From positions 1 through 13,458 of the forward strand of contig JAADDG010000210.1 in NCBI GenBank assembly GCA_013154075.1: a DNA stretch of 13,458 bases, read 5' to 3'. How positions within the stretch are numbered: the stretch's first letter is position 1; each line of letters opens with the position of its first letter. The position numbers and the translations under genes were made by a program. Of the stretch, positions 6,760 through 13,458 are shown piece by piece. The stretch is from Campylobacterota bacterium. Its GTDB lineage: Bacteria > Campylobacterota > Campylobacteria > Campylobacterales > JAADDG01. Below the pieces are notes generated by a model. That model ran no database searches, was not told where the DNA came from, and saw only the letters and a list, made by a program, of their open reading frames with translations.

Positions 6760-7678
6760 TCATATAACTTTCGAGCACCCCTATGCTTTTTTGATTATTT
6801 TGATATTTTTGATTTGCGCCAAATTTTGCAAAGAGAGAAGCGAAGCTATTTTTTTTCCTAAAGCCTCTTTGCTGTTTGAAAAGGGGCATAAAAAGGATAT
6901 CATTTTAACCTCTCTTAAATGGGGTGCTATCGTTTTGGCCGTTTTCGCTTTGGCCTCTCCCGTTAGAATAGATCAATATAAAATAAAAAGAGATAAAGGG
7001 TATGCCTTGGCTATCGTTTTGGATGCGAGCGCTTCTATGAGGTATCCTTTCTCGAATGATTCCAATCAGCCAAAAAGCAAATTCGATATAGCAAAAGAGC
7101 TATCAAAAGAGTTTATAAAAAAGAGAGCCGCGGATCAGATAGGATTGATAGTTTTCGGAAATTTCGCTTATACCGCCGCTCCTTTGACTTATGATCACAA
7201 TATCCTAAATAAGATTATAAACTCTCTTTATTCCGGAATAGCGGGGCCAAATTATACCGTGATAAACGAAGCTCTTTTTCAAACCGCGAAACTTTTTTCA
7301 AAAAGCAAGGCCAAAACCAAAGTTGCCATCTTCCTCACAGACGGCAAAAGCAGAGGCGACGTGATACCTTTCAAGGTGGCGCTAAACGCTTTAAAAAAGC
7401 ACAAAGTCAAAGTCTATACGATAGGAATAGGCAAAGATGGGGATTTTGACGAGGTGAAGCTTCAAACGATAGCCAAAGAGACGGGGGGAGAGTTTTTCAG
7501 TGCGGCCGATAAAGAGAGTCTAAAAAAGATTTACGATAAGATAGACTCTATGGAAAAGAGCGAGATTAAAAGCGGCAAATATGTGCATAAAGAGTATCTT
7601 TTCGAGCTGCCTCTCTTTTTGGCGCTTATGTTTTTGCTTGTCTATCTCTATCTGATCAATAGAAGAGGCGTGGCGTGA
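6752..7678 (+). CDS. batA: BatA-like vWA membrane protein
   Basis: A 308-residue membrane-anchored von Willebrand factor A protein. Two N-terminal hydrophobic segments (about 11-25 and 54-70) end in the Bat-typical LASPV motif. They are followed by a vWA domain with a complete metal-ion-dependent adhesion site: D91-x-S93-x-S95, a central Thr in PNYTVINEAL and Asp in FLTDGKS. A third hydrophobic segment (about 283-303) lies at the C-terminus. In other bacteria Bat proteins form a membrane complex linked to oxygen or envelope stress tolerance; the original aerotolerance role is not universal. The ATG overlaps the previous gene by eight bases and the TGA overlaps the next gene's GTG by four (GTGA). 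Confidence 0.92.
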   Translation: MSNHITFEHPYAFLIILIFLICAKFCKERSEAIFFPKASLLFEKGHKKDIILTSLKWGAIVLAVFALASPVRIDQYKIKRDKGYALAIVLDASASMRYPFSNDSNQPKSKFDIAKELSKEFIKKRAADQIGLIVFGNFAYTAAPLTYDHNILNKIINSLYSGIAGPNYTVINEALFQTAKLFSKSKAKTKVAIFLTDGKSRGDVIPFKVALNALKKHKVKVYTIGIGKDGDFDEVKLQTIAKETGGEFFSAADKESLKKIYDKIDSMEKSEIKSGKYVHKEYLFELPLFLALMFLLVYLYLINRRGVA

Positions 7679-9357
7679 TTTTTCTAAATTCCGATTATCT
7701 TATCTTTATGTTGGCTCCCGCCGTTTTGCTTTTTTATCTGATAGTGACGAATAAAAATAAGCTCGATTTGGTTTTTAGCGAAGATGTACTTAAAAAAATT
7801 AAATATGACGGCGGGGGACTTGGGAGAGTCGGCAGAAACATAATGCTCTCTTTAGCCTCCTTTTTTATGATTATGGCTTTGGCAAGGCCGGCTGTGGAAA
7901 AGGGAGAGGTGAATGTAGAAAATAGAAGTCTTGATATTTTGGTGGCTTTAGATATCTCCGATTCTATGAAGGCTAAGGATATCTATCCCAATAGGCTCTC
8001 TTTTGCAAAGGAGAAATTTTTTGAGTTTTTGGATCTTTTTAAGGAGGCCAATGTCGGAGTCGTGGCTTTTAGCTCCGATGTTTTCATAGTCTCTCCCAAA
8101 ACGGACGATTTTGAAGCTATAAAATATCTTGTAAATAATCTCTCTATCGATTCGATAAGCAGCAAGGGAACCAATTTCATGCTTCCTATCAAGGCGGCCG
8201 AGAGGATTTTGAAAGATTCTCCTTCCAAAATTTTGCTTATTTTTACCGACGGAGGGGATCAAAGAGATTTTTCAAAAGAGATAGAGGAGGCTAAGAGAGC
8301 CAAAATAACCGTTTATATCTATGCCGTAGGTACCAAAAGAGGCTCTTATATAAAAGTGGGAGATAGAGAGGTTTTGGTACGCTTAAACGAGAGTATAAAA
8401 GATTTGGCCAAAGAGAGCGGAGGGGCATTTGTGGTGGGCTCTTACGGTGAGGGGGATTTGAAATTTTTGATAGAGGATATCAAAGAGAAGTTTAAAGACG
8501 ATCTTAAAAAGAGCGTAAAAAAAGTAAGAGAGTATAAGGAGCTTTTTTATTATCCTTTGGCTTTGGCCATTTTGTTTATGCTCTTTGCCTTTAGCTCCAT
8601 TCCTAAAAAACTCAAAATAGCTCTCTTTTTGGCTCTTTTTTGTTTCGATAGTTCCTTTTTGAAAGCCGGTGCTTTGGACTTTTTGAAGATAAAGAAGGGG
8701 ATTGAGAGTTACGCTAAGGGAGATTATTATAAAAGCGTTTACTATTTTGAGGAGGTTGCCAAAGAGAAAAAATCTCCCGAAAGCTACTATGATCTTGCAA
8801 ACGCCTATTATCGCCAAAAATCCTATAAAAAAGCGATAGAAAATTATGAAAAGGTGCAAACTGATAGCAAAATGCTAAATTTCATGAGATACTACAATGA
8901 AGGAAACGCCTATTTTAAGCTAAAAGATTATGATAATGCCATAAAAATGTATGAGACGGCGAGAAAATATGGTGAGGATGAGGATCTTTTGTTTAATCTC
9001 GAGCTTGCCAAAAAGATGAAGAGATTGAAAAAGAGAAAAGAGACTCAAAAAAAAGAGGGCAAAAAGAAAAATAAAAGCGATAAAAAAAGGGAACAAAAAT
9101 CGAATAAAGGTTCCAAAAAAGGAAATAAACAGCAAAACAGATCCGATAAAGGCAAAAAGAAGGGTGATAAAAAGCCCCAAAACGCAACTCCCTCCTCCAA
9201 AAAAAGCAAATCTTTTAAAAATCAAAAATCAAAAGCCTCTTTGACCAATAGAGAGGAGAAGAAGTGGGAGAGGCTTTTGGAGAAGAAGAGAGCCAAAACT
9301 TTGCCCATAGAGATGAAAATAGATAGAAAGAAAAAGATAGATGAGAAGCCTTGGTAG
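7675..9357 (+). CDS. batB: BatB-BatC fusion: vWA domain plus TPR repeats
   Basis: A 560-residue fusion. The BatB part has hydrophobic segments near 8-24 and 55-70 ending in ALARPAVEKG, then a vWA domain with an intact metal site (D93-x-S95-x-S97, Thr in SKGTNF, Asp in FTDGGD), and a membrane segment near 290-310. A second hydrophobic stretch (about 312-332) leads into a BatC-like part with about three TPR units (roughly 337-436; YYDLANAYYRQKSYKKAIENY is the clearest). It ends in a very Lys-rich tail (about 450-525) and a terminal block EEKKWERLLEKKRAKTLPIEM, in the position of the conserved C-terminal motif seen in BatC-type proteins. GTG start overlaps the batA stop; the last 17 bases overlap batD. 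Probably scaffolds the Bat complex. Confidence 0.92.
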   Translation: MIFLNSDYLIFMLAPAVLLFYLIVTNKNKLDLVFSEDVLKKIKYDGGGLGRVGRNIMLSLASFFMIMALARPAVEKGEVNVENRSLDILVALDISDSMKAKDIYPNRLSFAKEKFFEFLDLFKEANVGVVAFSSDVFIVSPKTDDFEAIKYLVNNLSIDSISSKGTNFMLPIKAAERILKDSPSKILLIFTDGGDQRDFSKEIEEAKRAKITVYIYAVGTKRGSYIKVGDREVLVRLNESIKDLAKESGGAFVVGSYGEGDLKFLIEDIKEKFKDDLKKSVKKVREYKELFYYPLALAILFMLFAFSSIPKKLKIALFLALFCFDSSFLKAGALDFLKIKKGIESYAKGDYYKSVYYFEEVAKEKKSPESYYDLANAYYRQKSYKKAIENYEKVQTDSKMLNFMRYYNEGNAYFKLKDYDNAIKMYETARKYGEDEDLLFNLELAKKMKRLKKRKETQKKEGKKKNKSDKKREQKSNKGSKKGNKQQNRSDKGKKKGDKKPQNATPSSKKSKSFKNQKSKASLTNREEKKWERLLEKKRAKTLPIEMKIDRKKKIDEKPW

Positions 9358-10801
9358 AATTTTTGTAAGTTTATCTCTTTTTGTTACGCTCTTTTTTGCG
9401 GTGGATGCGAGCGTGGATAAGGATCATATTTTAAGAGGCGAGAGTGTCACTTTGAAACTTAGCGCCGAGGGAGAGGAGGCCGTTTTCCCGAAAATTACGC
9501 AAATAGGGGGCTTTGAGATAGATAGCGTATCAAATTCAAAAAGCGAAATAACGAATAAGGGAAAAGTTTATAGATTCGTATCCAAGTATTACACCTTCAC
9601 TCCATTAAACGATGTGGAGATTCCTTCATATACGATAAAAGTGGATGGAAAGGAGTTTAAAACCAAGCCGATAAAAATAAGCGTCAAATCTCCTCCCTCA
9701 AAGAGTTTCGATCTTGAGATGTATAGCGACAAAAAAGAGGTTTATGTGGGAGAGCCTTTGAGGCTTACGATCGTTTTTAGAAAAAAAATAGGGGTCAATT
9801 TAAGCGATGTCTCTTTCAATCCCCCCTCGTTTCTGGGATTTTGGGCAAAGGAGCTGCAAACTTCTCCTAAAGAGATTGTGGGGAGTTTTGTCGTTCAAAA
9901 GATAGAGTACGTTTTGTTTCCGCAAAGAGAAGGAGAGATAGAGATAGATAGAGCCTCTTTGGATATTACCTCTTTGAAAAGGGATAAAAATGACGAATAT
10001 TCTTATCAAAGAGAGAAAAAGAGAATATTTTCAAATTCTTTAAAGATAGATGTAAAACCCTTGCCTTTGGGAGTTAGGCTTTTTGGCAAATTTTCTTTGA
10101 AAGCTAATGTGGATAAAAGAAGCGTAAAAGCGGGGGAAGCGGTTAATTTGACGATAAGAGTGGAGGGAGAGGGAAATATCGAGGATATAGATGAGTTTTC
10201 TTTGGATATTCCTTTTGTAACCGTCTATAAAGAGAGGCCTAAAATAGTGAGCGATTTTAGAAACGGTAGATATGGAGGAAGTTTTTCTGAGAAGTTTTCG
10301 TTGATCGCAAAAAAAGATTTTACGATTCCCTCTTTTTCTCTCGCTTTTTTCGATAAAGATAGGAAAGAGAGAGTCGTTTTAAAAACCGAGCCTATAGATA
10401 TAAACGTTACGGGCGGGGGCGCTAAAGAGAGCAAAATAGAGAGGTTCGATAGAAAGAGAGAGGAAGATGTGGATATGAAAAAGCTTGTATTGCTGTCTAT
10501 AGGTACTTTTATTATAGGCGTTTTGATAGGTTTTTTGTTAAAAGGTGCGGTTTTTAGGAAAAAAAGGACGATATCTTCAATACAAAAGAGAATAAAAAGC
10601 GCAAAAGACGATAAGGAGCTTTTGAAAATCCTTCTTCCTTTTGTCGAGAGATCGAAAGAGATAGAGGAGATAGTTTTCGCTTTGGAGGCCAATGTCTATA
10701 ACGGCGGAGGCTATAAGGTGGATAGAAAACGTCTTGTTAAAAATATAGATAAATATTTGAAAGGCTCTTTGAAAAAAGAGGAGTTTGAAGAGCTTATCTA
10801 A
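9341..10801 (+). CDS. batD: BatD-like protein (oxygen tolerance family)
   Basis: A 486-residue protein with an N-terminal signal peptide (about 1-24, cleavage possible after AVDA), a long beta-rich extracytoplasmic region, one transmembrane segment (about 382-402, LVLLSIGTFIIGVLIGFLL) and a cytoplasmic tail of about 80 residues. The repeated pattern of beta-rich modules, for example DKKEVYVGEPLRLTIVFRKK and later KRSVKAGEAVNLTIRV, is typical of BatD, in which Ig-like modules carry the vGe.v.l.i motif. Its ATG lies within the end of the batB-batC gene (17-base overlap, different frame). It completes the moxR-DUF58-DUF4381-batA-batBC-batD order; no batE is present. Likely the periplasmic partner of the vWA proteins. 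Confidence 0.9.
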   Translation: MRSLGRIFVSLSLFVTLFFAVDASVDKDHILRGESVTLKLSAEGEEAVFPKITQIGGFEIDSVSNSKSEITNKGKVYRFVSKYYTFTPLNDVEIPSYTIKVDGKEFKTKPIKISVKSPPSKSFDLEMYSDKKEVYVGEPLRLTIVFRKKIGVNLSDVSFNPPSFLGFWAKELQTSPKEIVGSFVVQKIEYVLFPQREGEIEIDRASLDITSLKRDKNDEYSYQREKKRIFSNSLKIDVKPLPLGVRLFGKFSLKANVDKRSVKAGEAVNLTIRVEGEGNIEDIDEFSLDIPFVTVYKERPKIVSDFRNGRYGGSFSEKFSLIAKKDFTIPSFSLAFFDKDRKERVVLKTEPIDINVTGGGAKESKIERFDRKREEDVDMKKLVLLSIGTFIIGVLIGFLLKGAVFRKKRTISSIQKRIKSAKDDKELLKILLPFVERSKEIEEIVFALEANVYNGGGYKVDRKRLVKNIDKYLKGSLKKEEFEELI

Positions 10802-10810
10802 AGGAGATTT

Positions 10811-11572
10811 ATGGATATCTTTCAGGCGATTATTATAGGAATAATAGAGGGGTTTACCGAGTTTTTGCCTATTTCCTCTACCGGGCATATGATAGTGGCA
10901 AGTAAACTGATGGGAATAGATCAGGATAATATTCAAAAGAGTTTTGAGGTTATTATTCAGTTTGCGGCTATTTTGGCGGTGGTGTTGCTCTATAGAGATA
11001 AGGTATTTAAAGATTTTGAGCTTTGGAAAAAGCTTATTTTAGCTTTCATTCCCATAGGAGCGGTAGGGTTTATATTTAGTAAGCAGATAAAAGCTCTATT
11101 TAGTGTGGAGATAGTGGCTTGGATGTTTATTATAGGCGGTATAATCTTTTTGATAGTGGAGTATTTTTATAAAGAGAAAGATCACTACGTAAAGAGAGTG
11201 GAGGATGTAAGCTATAAGCAGGCTTTGGCCATAGGTGCGGCTCAATGTTTCTCTTTGATACCCGGAACCTCAAGAGCCGGCTCTACGATTATCGGCGGAA
11301 TGCTTGTGCATCTTACGAGAAAGGCCGCTGCCGAATTTTCATTTTTGCTCGCTATTCCGGTTATGACCGCGGTTACGGGATATGATATTGTTAAACATTA
11401 TCATGAGTTTAGTTTCGATAACTGGATCGTTTTGGCCGTAGGGTTCGTGACAGCTTTTGTGGTGGCTTATATCACTATCAAACTTTTTATAGAGTTTTTA
11501 TCAAGATTTACGTTTGTTCCTTTCGGAATCTATAGAATACTTTTTGGAATTTTCCTTCTTTGGTACTTTTAG
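10811..11572 (+). CDS. uppP: Undecaprenyl-diphosphatase (UppP/BacA)
   Basis: Integral membrane phosphatase that removes one phosphate from undecaprenyl pyrophosphate so the lipid carrier can be reused for peptidoglycan and other cell-wall polymers; extra copies give bacitracin resistance. It has 253 residues with many hydrophobic segments. Both signatures are intact: E13-x3-E17 in EGFTEFLPISSTGH with Ser22/Ser23 and His26, and PGTSRAGST with Arg155, which line the active site in solved structures of the family. AAGGAG (10801-10806) overlaps the batD stop and sits four bases before the ATG, so it belongs to the preceding run. The stop codon is directly followed by a terminator and overlaps the stop of the convergent gene by four bases. 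Confidence 0.97.
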   Translation: MDIFQAIIIGIIEGFTEFLPISSTGHMIVASKLMGIDQDNIQKSFEVIIQFAAILAVVLLYRDKVFKDFELWKKLILAFIPIGAVGFIFSKQIKALFSVEIVAWMFIIGGIIFLIVEYFYKEKDHYVKRVEDVSYKQALAIGAAQCFSLIPGTSRAGSTIIGGMLVHLTRKAAAEFSFLLAIPVMTAVTGYDIVKHYHEFSFDNWIVLAVGFVTAFVVAYITIKLFIEFLSRFTFVPFGIYRILFGIFLLWYF

Positions 11573-12285
11573 GAGGCGAGGTTAAGTTCGCCTCTTTTTA
11601 TGTAGAGATGTTGTCTTTTCTCTTCTCTTTCTCTAAGTTTCGATCTTATGGCTTTTATGGCGTTTTTGGCCGAAGCTTCGTCGCACTCTATTACTTTGCT
11701 TCCCGTATAGGAGTTGACTATAAATAGTTTGTCGTCTTTATAAAATACGTTTTCTATAAAGCTATAGTAATACTCTTCATTTCCTTTAAATTCGCATTTA
11801 TGAATAGGTACGCAAAATTTTTTAACATCTTCCCTTTTAGGTTTAAACAGATCAAATTCGGTACATTCGCTGATAGTTAGATGGGTTGATGTGAGGCCTA
11901 TTAGAACTATTTTTGCTTTGATTATTTTTTTCTCAAAAGGTTTGTTGCACTTTTTTACTTCCATATGTAGAGGAATTATCTCTTCGGTTTGATTTGAGGT
12001 TATATTTTTAAACTCCTCTTTCAGTTTATTTTCAAATTCTTTCAAATTTTCTTCTATGTCGTGATGATGTAGATAGTGTCCGCTGTAGATGTGCGCTAAA
12101 GAGAAAATTAAAATGGATAGAGTTATAAACGGCGTAAATATGGGAATAAAAAGATATGATAAACCAAATAGCAATAGATGTGCCGTTAGTGTATATAAAA
12201 ATATTTTGGCCGAAAATTTACATAAAGAATATAAAAAGATATTTTCTATCATTTGCTTTATATATTTTAGCGCACATAAAAGCAT
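11569..12285 (-). CDS. Membrane protein of unknown function, two N-terminal TM segments
   Basis: I do not recognise this 238-residue protein. It has two hydrophobic segments (about 26-47 and 51-69) joined by a very short PIFTPF turn, so both ends probably face the cytoplasm. A histidine cluster follows (H65, H70, H73-H75 in YSGHYLHHHD), then a charged, coiled-coil-like helix (about 77-94) and a C-terminal domain of about 130 residues. That domain alternates beta-strand-like stretches and closes with a charged helix (about 200-222), an order that resembles a PH-like fold (inference, low certainty). Cysteines at 113, 141, 158 and 164 might bind a metal. The ATG has a good GGAG site seven bases upstream and an extended -10 promoter, so the gene looks real. 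It is transcribed alone, convergent to uppP with a four-base stop overlap. Confidence 0.85.
   Translation of the reverse strand: MLLCALKYIKQMIENIFLYSLCKFSAKIFLYTLTAHLLLFGLSYLFIPIFTPFITLSILIFSLAHIYSGHYLHHHDIEENLKEFENKLKEEFKNITSNQTEEIIPLHMEVKKCNKPFEKKIIKAKIVLIGLTSTHLTISECTEFDLFKPKREDVKKFCVPIHKCEFKGNEEYYYSFIENVFYKDDKLFIVNSYTGSKVIECDEASAKNAIKAIRSKLREREEKRQHLYIKRGELNLAS
11573..11599 (+). terminator. Terminator after uppP, inside the end of the convergent gene
   Basis: GAGGCGA (11573-11579) pairs with TCGCCTC (11588-11594) around an 8-base loop and is followed by five T residues (11595-11599). The stem starts at the base after the uppP stop codon. On the minus strand the same bases encode the last residues of the convergent gene, and no T-run follows in that direction, so it should act only on the uppP transcript. 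Confidence 0.8.
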
Positions 12286-12311
12286 GGTTCAACTCCTTTG
12301 CAATATCTTTA

Positions 12312-12320
12312 ATTATAGCA
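12312..12320 (-). promoter_or_regulatory. Extended -10 promoter of the minus-strand membrane protein gene
   Basis: Read on the minus strand this is TGCTATAAT, a perfect TATAAT box with extended TG, identical in those nine bases to the ndk promoter. It sits about 27 bases before the ATG, predicting a leader of about 20 bases that holds just the ribosome binding site. Confidence 0.7.
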
Positions 12321-12375
12321 AAGCAAATTTAATCATTTCTTTTAGTAATTTAATAAAGTTTTATAAAAGAAAAAT

Positions 12376-12392
12376 ATTTAAACCTTTTAAAT
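12376..12392. repeat. 7-3-7 inverted repeat upstream of the pssA promoter
   Basis: ATTTAAA and TTTAAAT flank a CCT spacer. The element ends 15 bases before the pssA -10 box, over the place a -35 element would occupy, so it could be an operator. It is all A/T in its arms within an A/T-rich region, so chance is a real alternative. Confidence 0.35.
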
Positions 12393-12403
12393 CCCTCTTT
12401 CTG

Positions 12404-12412
12404 TGGTATAAT
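12404..12412 (+). promoter_or_regulatory. Extended -10 promoter of the pssA-like gene
   Basis: TGGTATAAT gives TATAAT at 12407-12412 with an extended TG. Transcription should begin near 12419, leaving a short leader with AGGAG at 12431-12435, five bases before the ATG. The divergent promoter of the minus-strand gene lies about 90 bases away. Confidence 0.75.
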
Positions 12413-12440
12413 TTTTCTTTTTTATGCAGTAGGAGAGATT

Positions 12441-12992
12441 ATGTGGCTTTTCGATAAAAACAATAGATTCAATTTAGCTAATTTAATCACTTTCGGAAAT
12501 ATCGCCTGCGGTGTGATAGCTTTGTATTTCATTTTTAAGGGGGATTTTTTTACCGCTATAGTTTTGGCGTGGATAGCCGGGGCTTTGGATATAGCCGACG
12601 GTAAAGTCGCAAGGAAATTTAATCTCTCTACCGAGTTTGGCGTGCAGCTTGATAGTTTTGCTGATTTTTTGTCTTTTGTGATAATGCCTTCCTTTTTACT
12701 CTTTTACGCACTAAAAAAGGATTCTACTTTTGAACTGGTTTTTATAGGAATTATTTTTATTTTTTATATCATAAGCGGACTTAGAAGACTTGTCGAATTT
12801 AATCTAAAAGTGGAAGCCGGAGAGGTGGAGAAGTATTTTACGGGTGTGCCGACTCCCTTAGGAGCCATAATTTTGTGGATTTTGTATCTTCTATATACCT
12901 ATAAAATCATTCCAAACGAGATCGTAATAGCTATTTTAACGGCCGTTGTCGCATGGTCCCTAAACTCAAAAATCAAGATTCCCCATCCATAA
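12441..12992 (+). CDS. pssA: CDP-alcohol phosphatidyltransferase, probably phosphatidylserine synthase
   Basis: Integral membrane enzyme that couples CDP-diacylglycerol to an alcohol, most likely serine, giving phosphatidylserine on the way to phosphatidylethanolamine. The CDP-alcohol phosphotransferase signature is complete: D50-x2-D53-G54-x2-A57-R58-x8-G67-x3-D71-x3-D75, where the aspartates bind metal and catalyse. The N-terminal NLANLITFGNIACG, the DSFADFLSFVIMP block and FTGVPTPLGA (about 134-143) favour PssA over PgsA. About five to six hydrophobic segments are visible. At 183 residues it is close to the short Bacillus-type form and shorter than the roughly 240-residue form known from Helicobacter, so the substrate is not proven. 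It has its own promoter; its last 20 bases overlap the convergent lipase gene. Confidence 0.9.
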   Translation: MWLFDKNNRFNLANLITFGNIACGVIALYFIFKGDFFTAIVLAWIAGALDIADGKVARKFNLSTEFGVQLDSFADFLSFVIMPSFLLFYALKKDSTFELVFIGIIFIFYIISGLRRLVEFNLKVEAGEVEKYFTGVPTPLGAIILWILYLLYTYKIIPNEIVIAILTAVVAWSLNSKIKIPHP

Positions 12993-13458
12993 GACTTTGC
13001 CAAAAGAGCTCTTCTCTTTTTGCGCTCTCCTCTCCTATTTGATAGAGTAAATCAAAATTTTTTCTATCAAATATGGAAAATCTTTTACACTCCGTAATCT
13101 CTACGAATCTATCCGCTTTATCTTTCGAGAATTTTATATTATTGTTTAGCATTATAAAACCGGCCATATAGAGATTGTTTAGGAAGCTCTCTTTTAGATT
13201 GATCGGAGGATTTACGTTTATGGCGAGTTTGAAATCGAAATCAAGCAGAGGCGTTATGGGCAGATTGTCGGTAAAACCTCCGTCTATATATTTTTTGCCG
13301 TCTATTTCAAACGGTTCGAAAATGGGTATTAGCGAAGATGAAGCTACCAAAAATTTGCTAAGATCCCCTTTGTCTATATAGAGAGTCTCATAGGTTTCAA
13401 AATCGGTAACGCAAACAAAGAGTTTTTTTTGAAGTTTATCAAAATCTATTAGACCTTG
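12973..13458 (-). CDS. Patatin-like phospholipase, C-terminal part (5' end outside window)
   Basis: Patatin-family lipid acyl hydrolases use a Ser-Asp dyad. The frame is open on the minus strand from the window edge (first codon at 13458-13456, Gln) through 161 residues to TGA at 12973-12975. Conserved blocks are LFVCVTDFETYE, the GDLSKFLVASSSLIPIF stretch (the usual ASxAiPxxF) and YIDGGFTDNLPITPL with the catalytic Asp as visible residue 59 in the DGG motif. The N-terminal GxSxG motif with the catalytic serine must lie beyond the window. A TTG at 13350 is an internal leucine of the AS block, not a start. The region after DGG is short (about 100 residues). It overlaps the pssA-like gene tail to tail by 20 bases. 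Type of lipid cleaved is unknown. Confidence 0.92.
   Translation of the reverse strand, partial: QGLIDFDKLQKKLFVCVTDFETYETLYIDKGDLSKFLVASSSLIPIFEPFEIDGKKYIDGGFTDNLPITPLLDFDFKLAINVNPPINLKESFLNNLYMAGFIMLNNNIKFSKDKADRFVEITECKRFSIFDRKNFDLLYQIGEESAKREELFWQSLMDGES

Noticed and set aside
8383..8859. Open 158-codon frame on the minus strand opposite batB-batC
   Set aside because: Its Phe/Leu-rich 'membrane protein' look is the reverse reading of Lys/Glu-rich codons of the real gene.
9024..9250. Lys-rich low-complexity end of the batB-batC gene as a frameshift or assembly artefact
   Set aside because: The frame stays open, codon use is like the rest of the gene, and a conserved-looking terminal block follows before the normal stop.
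10225..10692. Open 155-codon frame on the minus strand opposite batD
   Set aside because: Shadow of batD, with Ser/Phe-rich composition and no start signals.
12089..12457. Open 122-codon frame on the plus strand across the divergent promoter region
   Set aside because: Runs antisense through the unknown membrane protein gene and over both promoters into the pssA-like start; no ribosome binding site or family features.
13002..13020. AAAAGAG/CTCTTTT hairpin just past the pssA-like stop as a terminator
   Set aside because: Only one or two G/C pairs in the stem and no clean T-run; it lies in the coding part of the patatin gene, so a chance repeat is likely.
1..13458. Search for tRNA, rRNA, CRISPR arrays, insertion sequences and attachment sites
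   Set aside because: No repeat-spacer array, terminal inverted repeats with a transposase, cloverleaf or rRNA-like sequence was seen.

Overview
The window looks like chromosomal DNA of a Campylobacterota (Epsilonproteobacteria) member. The reasons are the low GC content, heavy use of AGA (Arg) and ATA (Ile) codons, promoters recognised by TATAAT-type extended -10 boxes without a convincing -35, and the gene order ndk - DUF177 - rpmF - plsX - fabH next to an alvin-type ferredoxin and metK. I cannot name a genus; a hydrothermal or sulfidic-habitat lineage is a guess.

Layout. (1) Bases 1-1094 hold metK, cut off at its 5' end by the window edge. (2) Bases 1095-1540 hold a single-gene unit for a small 2[4Fe-4S] ferredoxin, with its own promoter, a 14-bp inverted repeat across that promoter and a perfect palindromic terminator. 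(3) Bases 1577-11600 are one uninterrupted co-oriented run of 13 genes with overlaps or gaps of at most 13 bases: ndk, a DUF177 protein, rpmF (52 aa, nested across its neighbours), plsX, fabH, then a MoxR-Bat cluster (moxR, DUF58, a small DUF4381-like membrane protein, batA, a batB-batC fusion, batD) and uppP. The run starts at an extended -10 promoter in front of ndk and ends at a hairpin terminator just after the uppP stop codon. (4) Bases 11569-12285 carry, on the minus strand, a membrane protein I do not recognise. (5) A divergent promoter region (12286-12440) separates it from a CDP-alcohol phosphatidyltransferase, probably pssA. (6) The right edge holds the C-terminal part of a patatin-like lipase on the minus strand, overlapping the pssA end tail to tail.

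How the genes fit together. PlsX and FabH feed fatty-acid and phospholipid synthesis, UppP recycles the undecaprenyl carrier, PssA commits CDP-diacylglycerol to phosphatidylserine/phosphatidylethanolamine, and patatins hydrolyse acyl lipids. The MoxR-Bat genes (a AAA+ ATPase, vWA proteins and a TPR/BatD periplasmic apparatus linked to envelope integrity or stress tolerance in other bacteria) sit inside this envelope-lipid run. Co-transcription is inferred from spacing, not shown.

Most of the window is recognisable housekeeping or widespread accessory content. I see no transposon, CRISPR array, tRNA or rRNA. The parts with least explanation are the inverted repeat on the ferredoxin promoter, the unrecognised minus-strand membrane protein, and the hairpin that buries the moxR ribosome binding site at the fabH stop codon.
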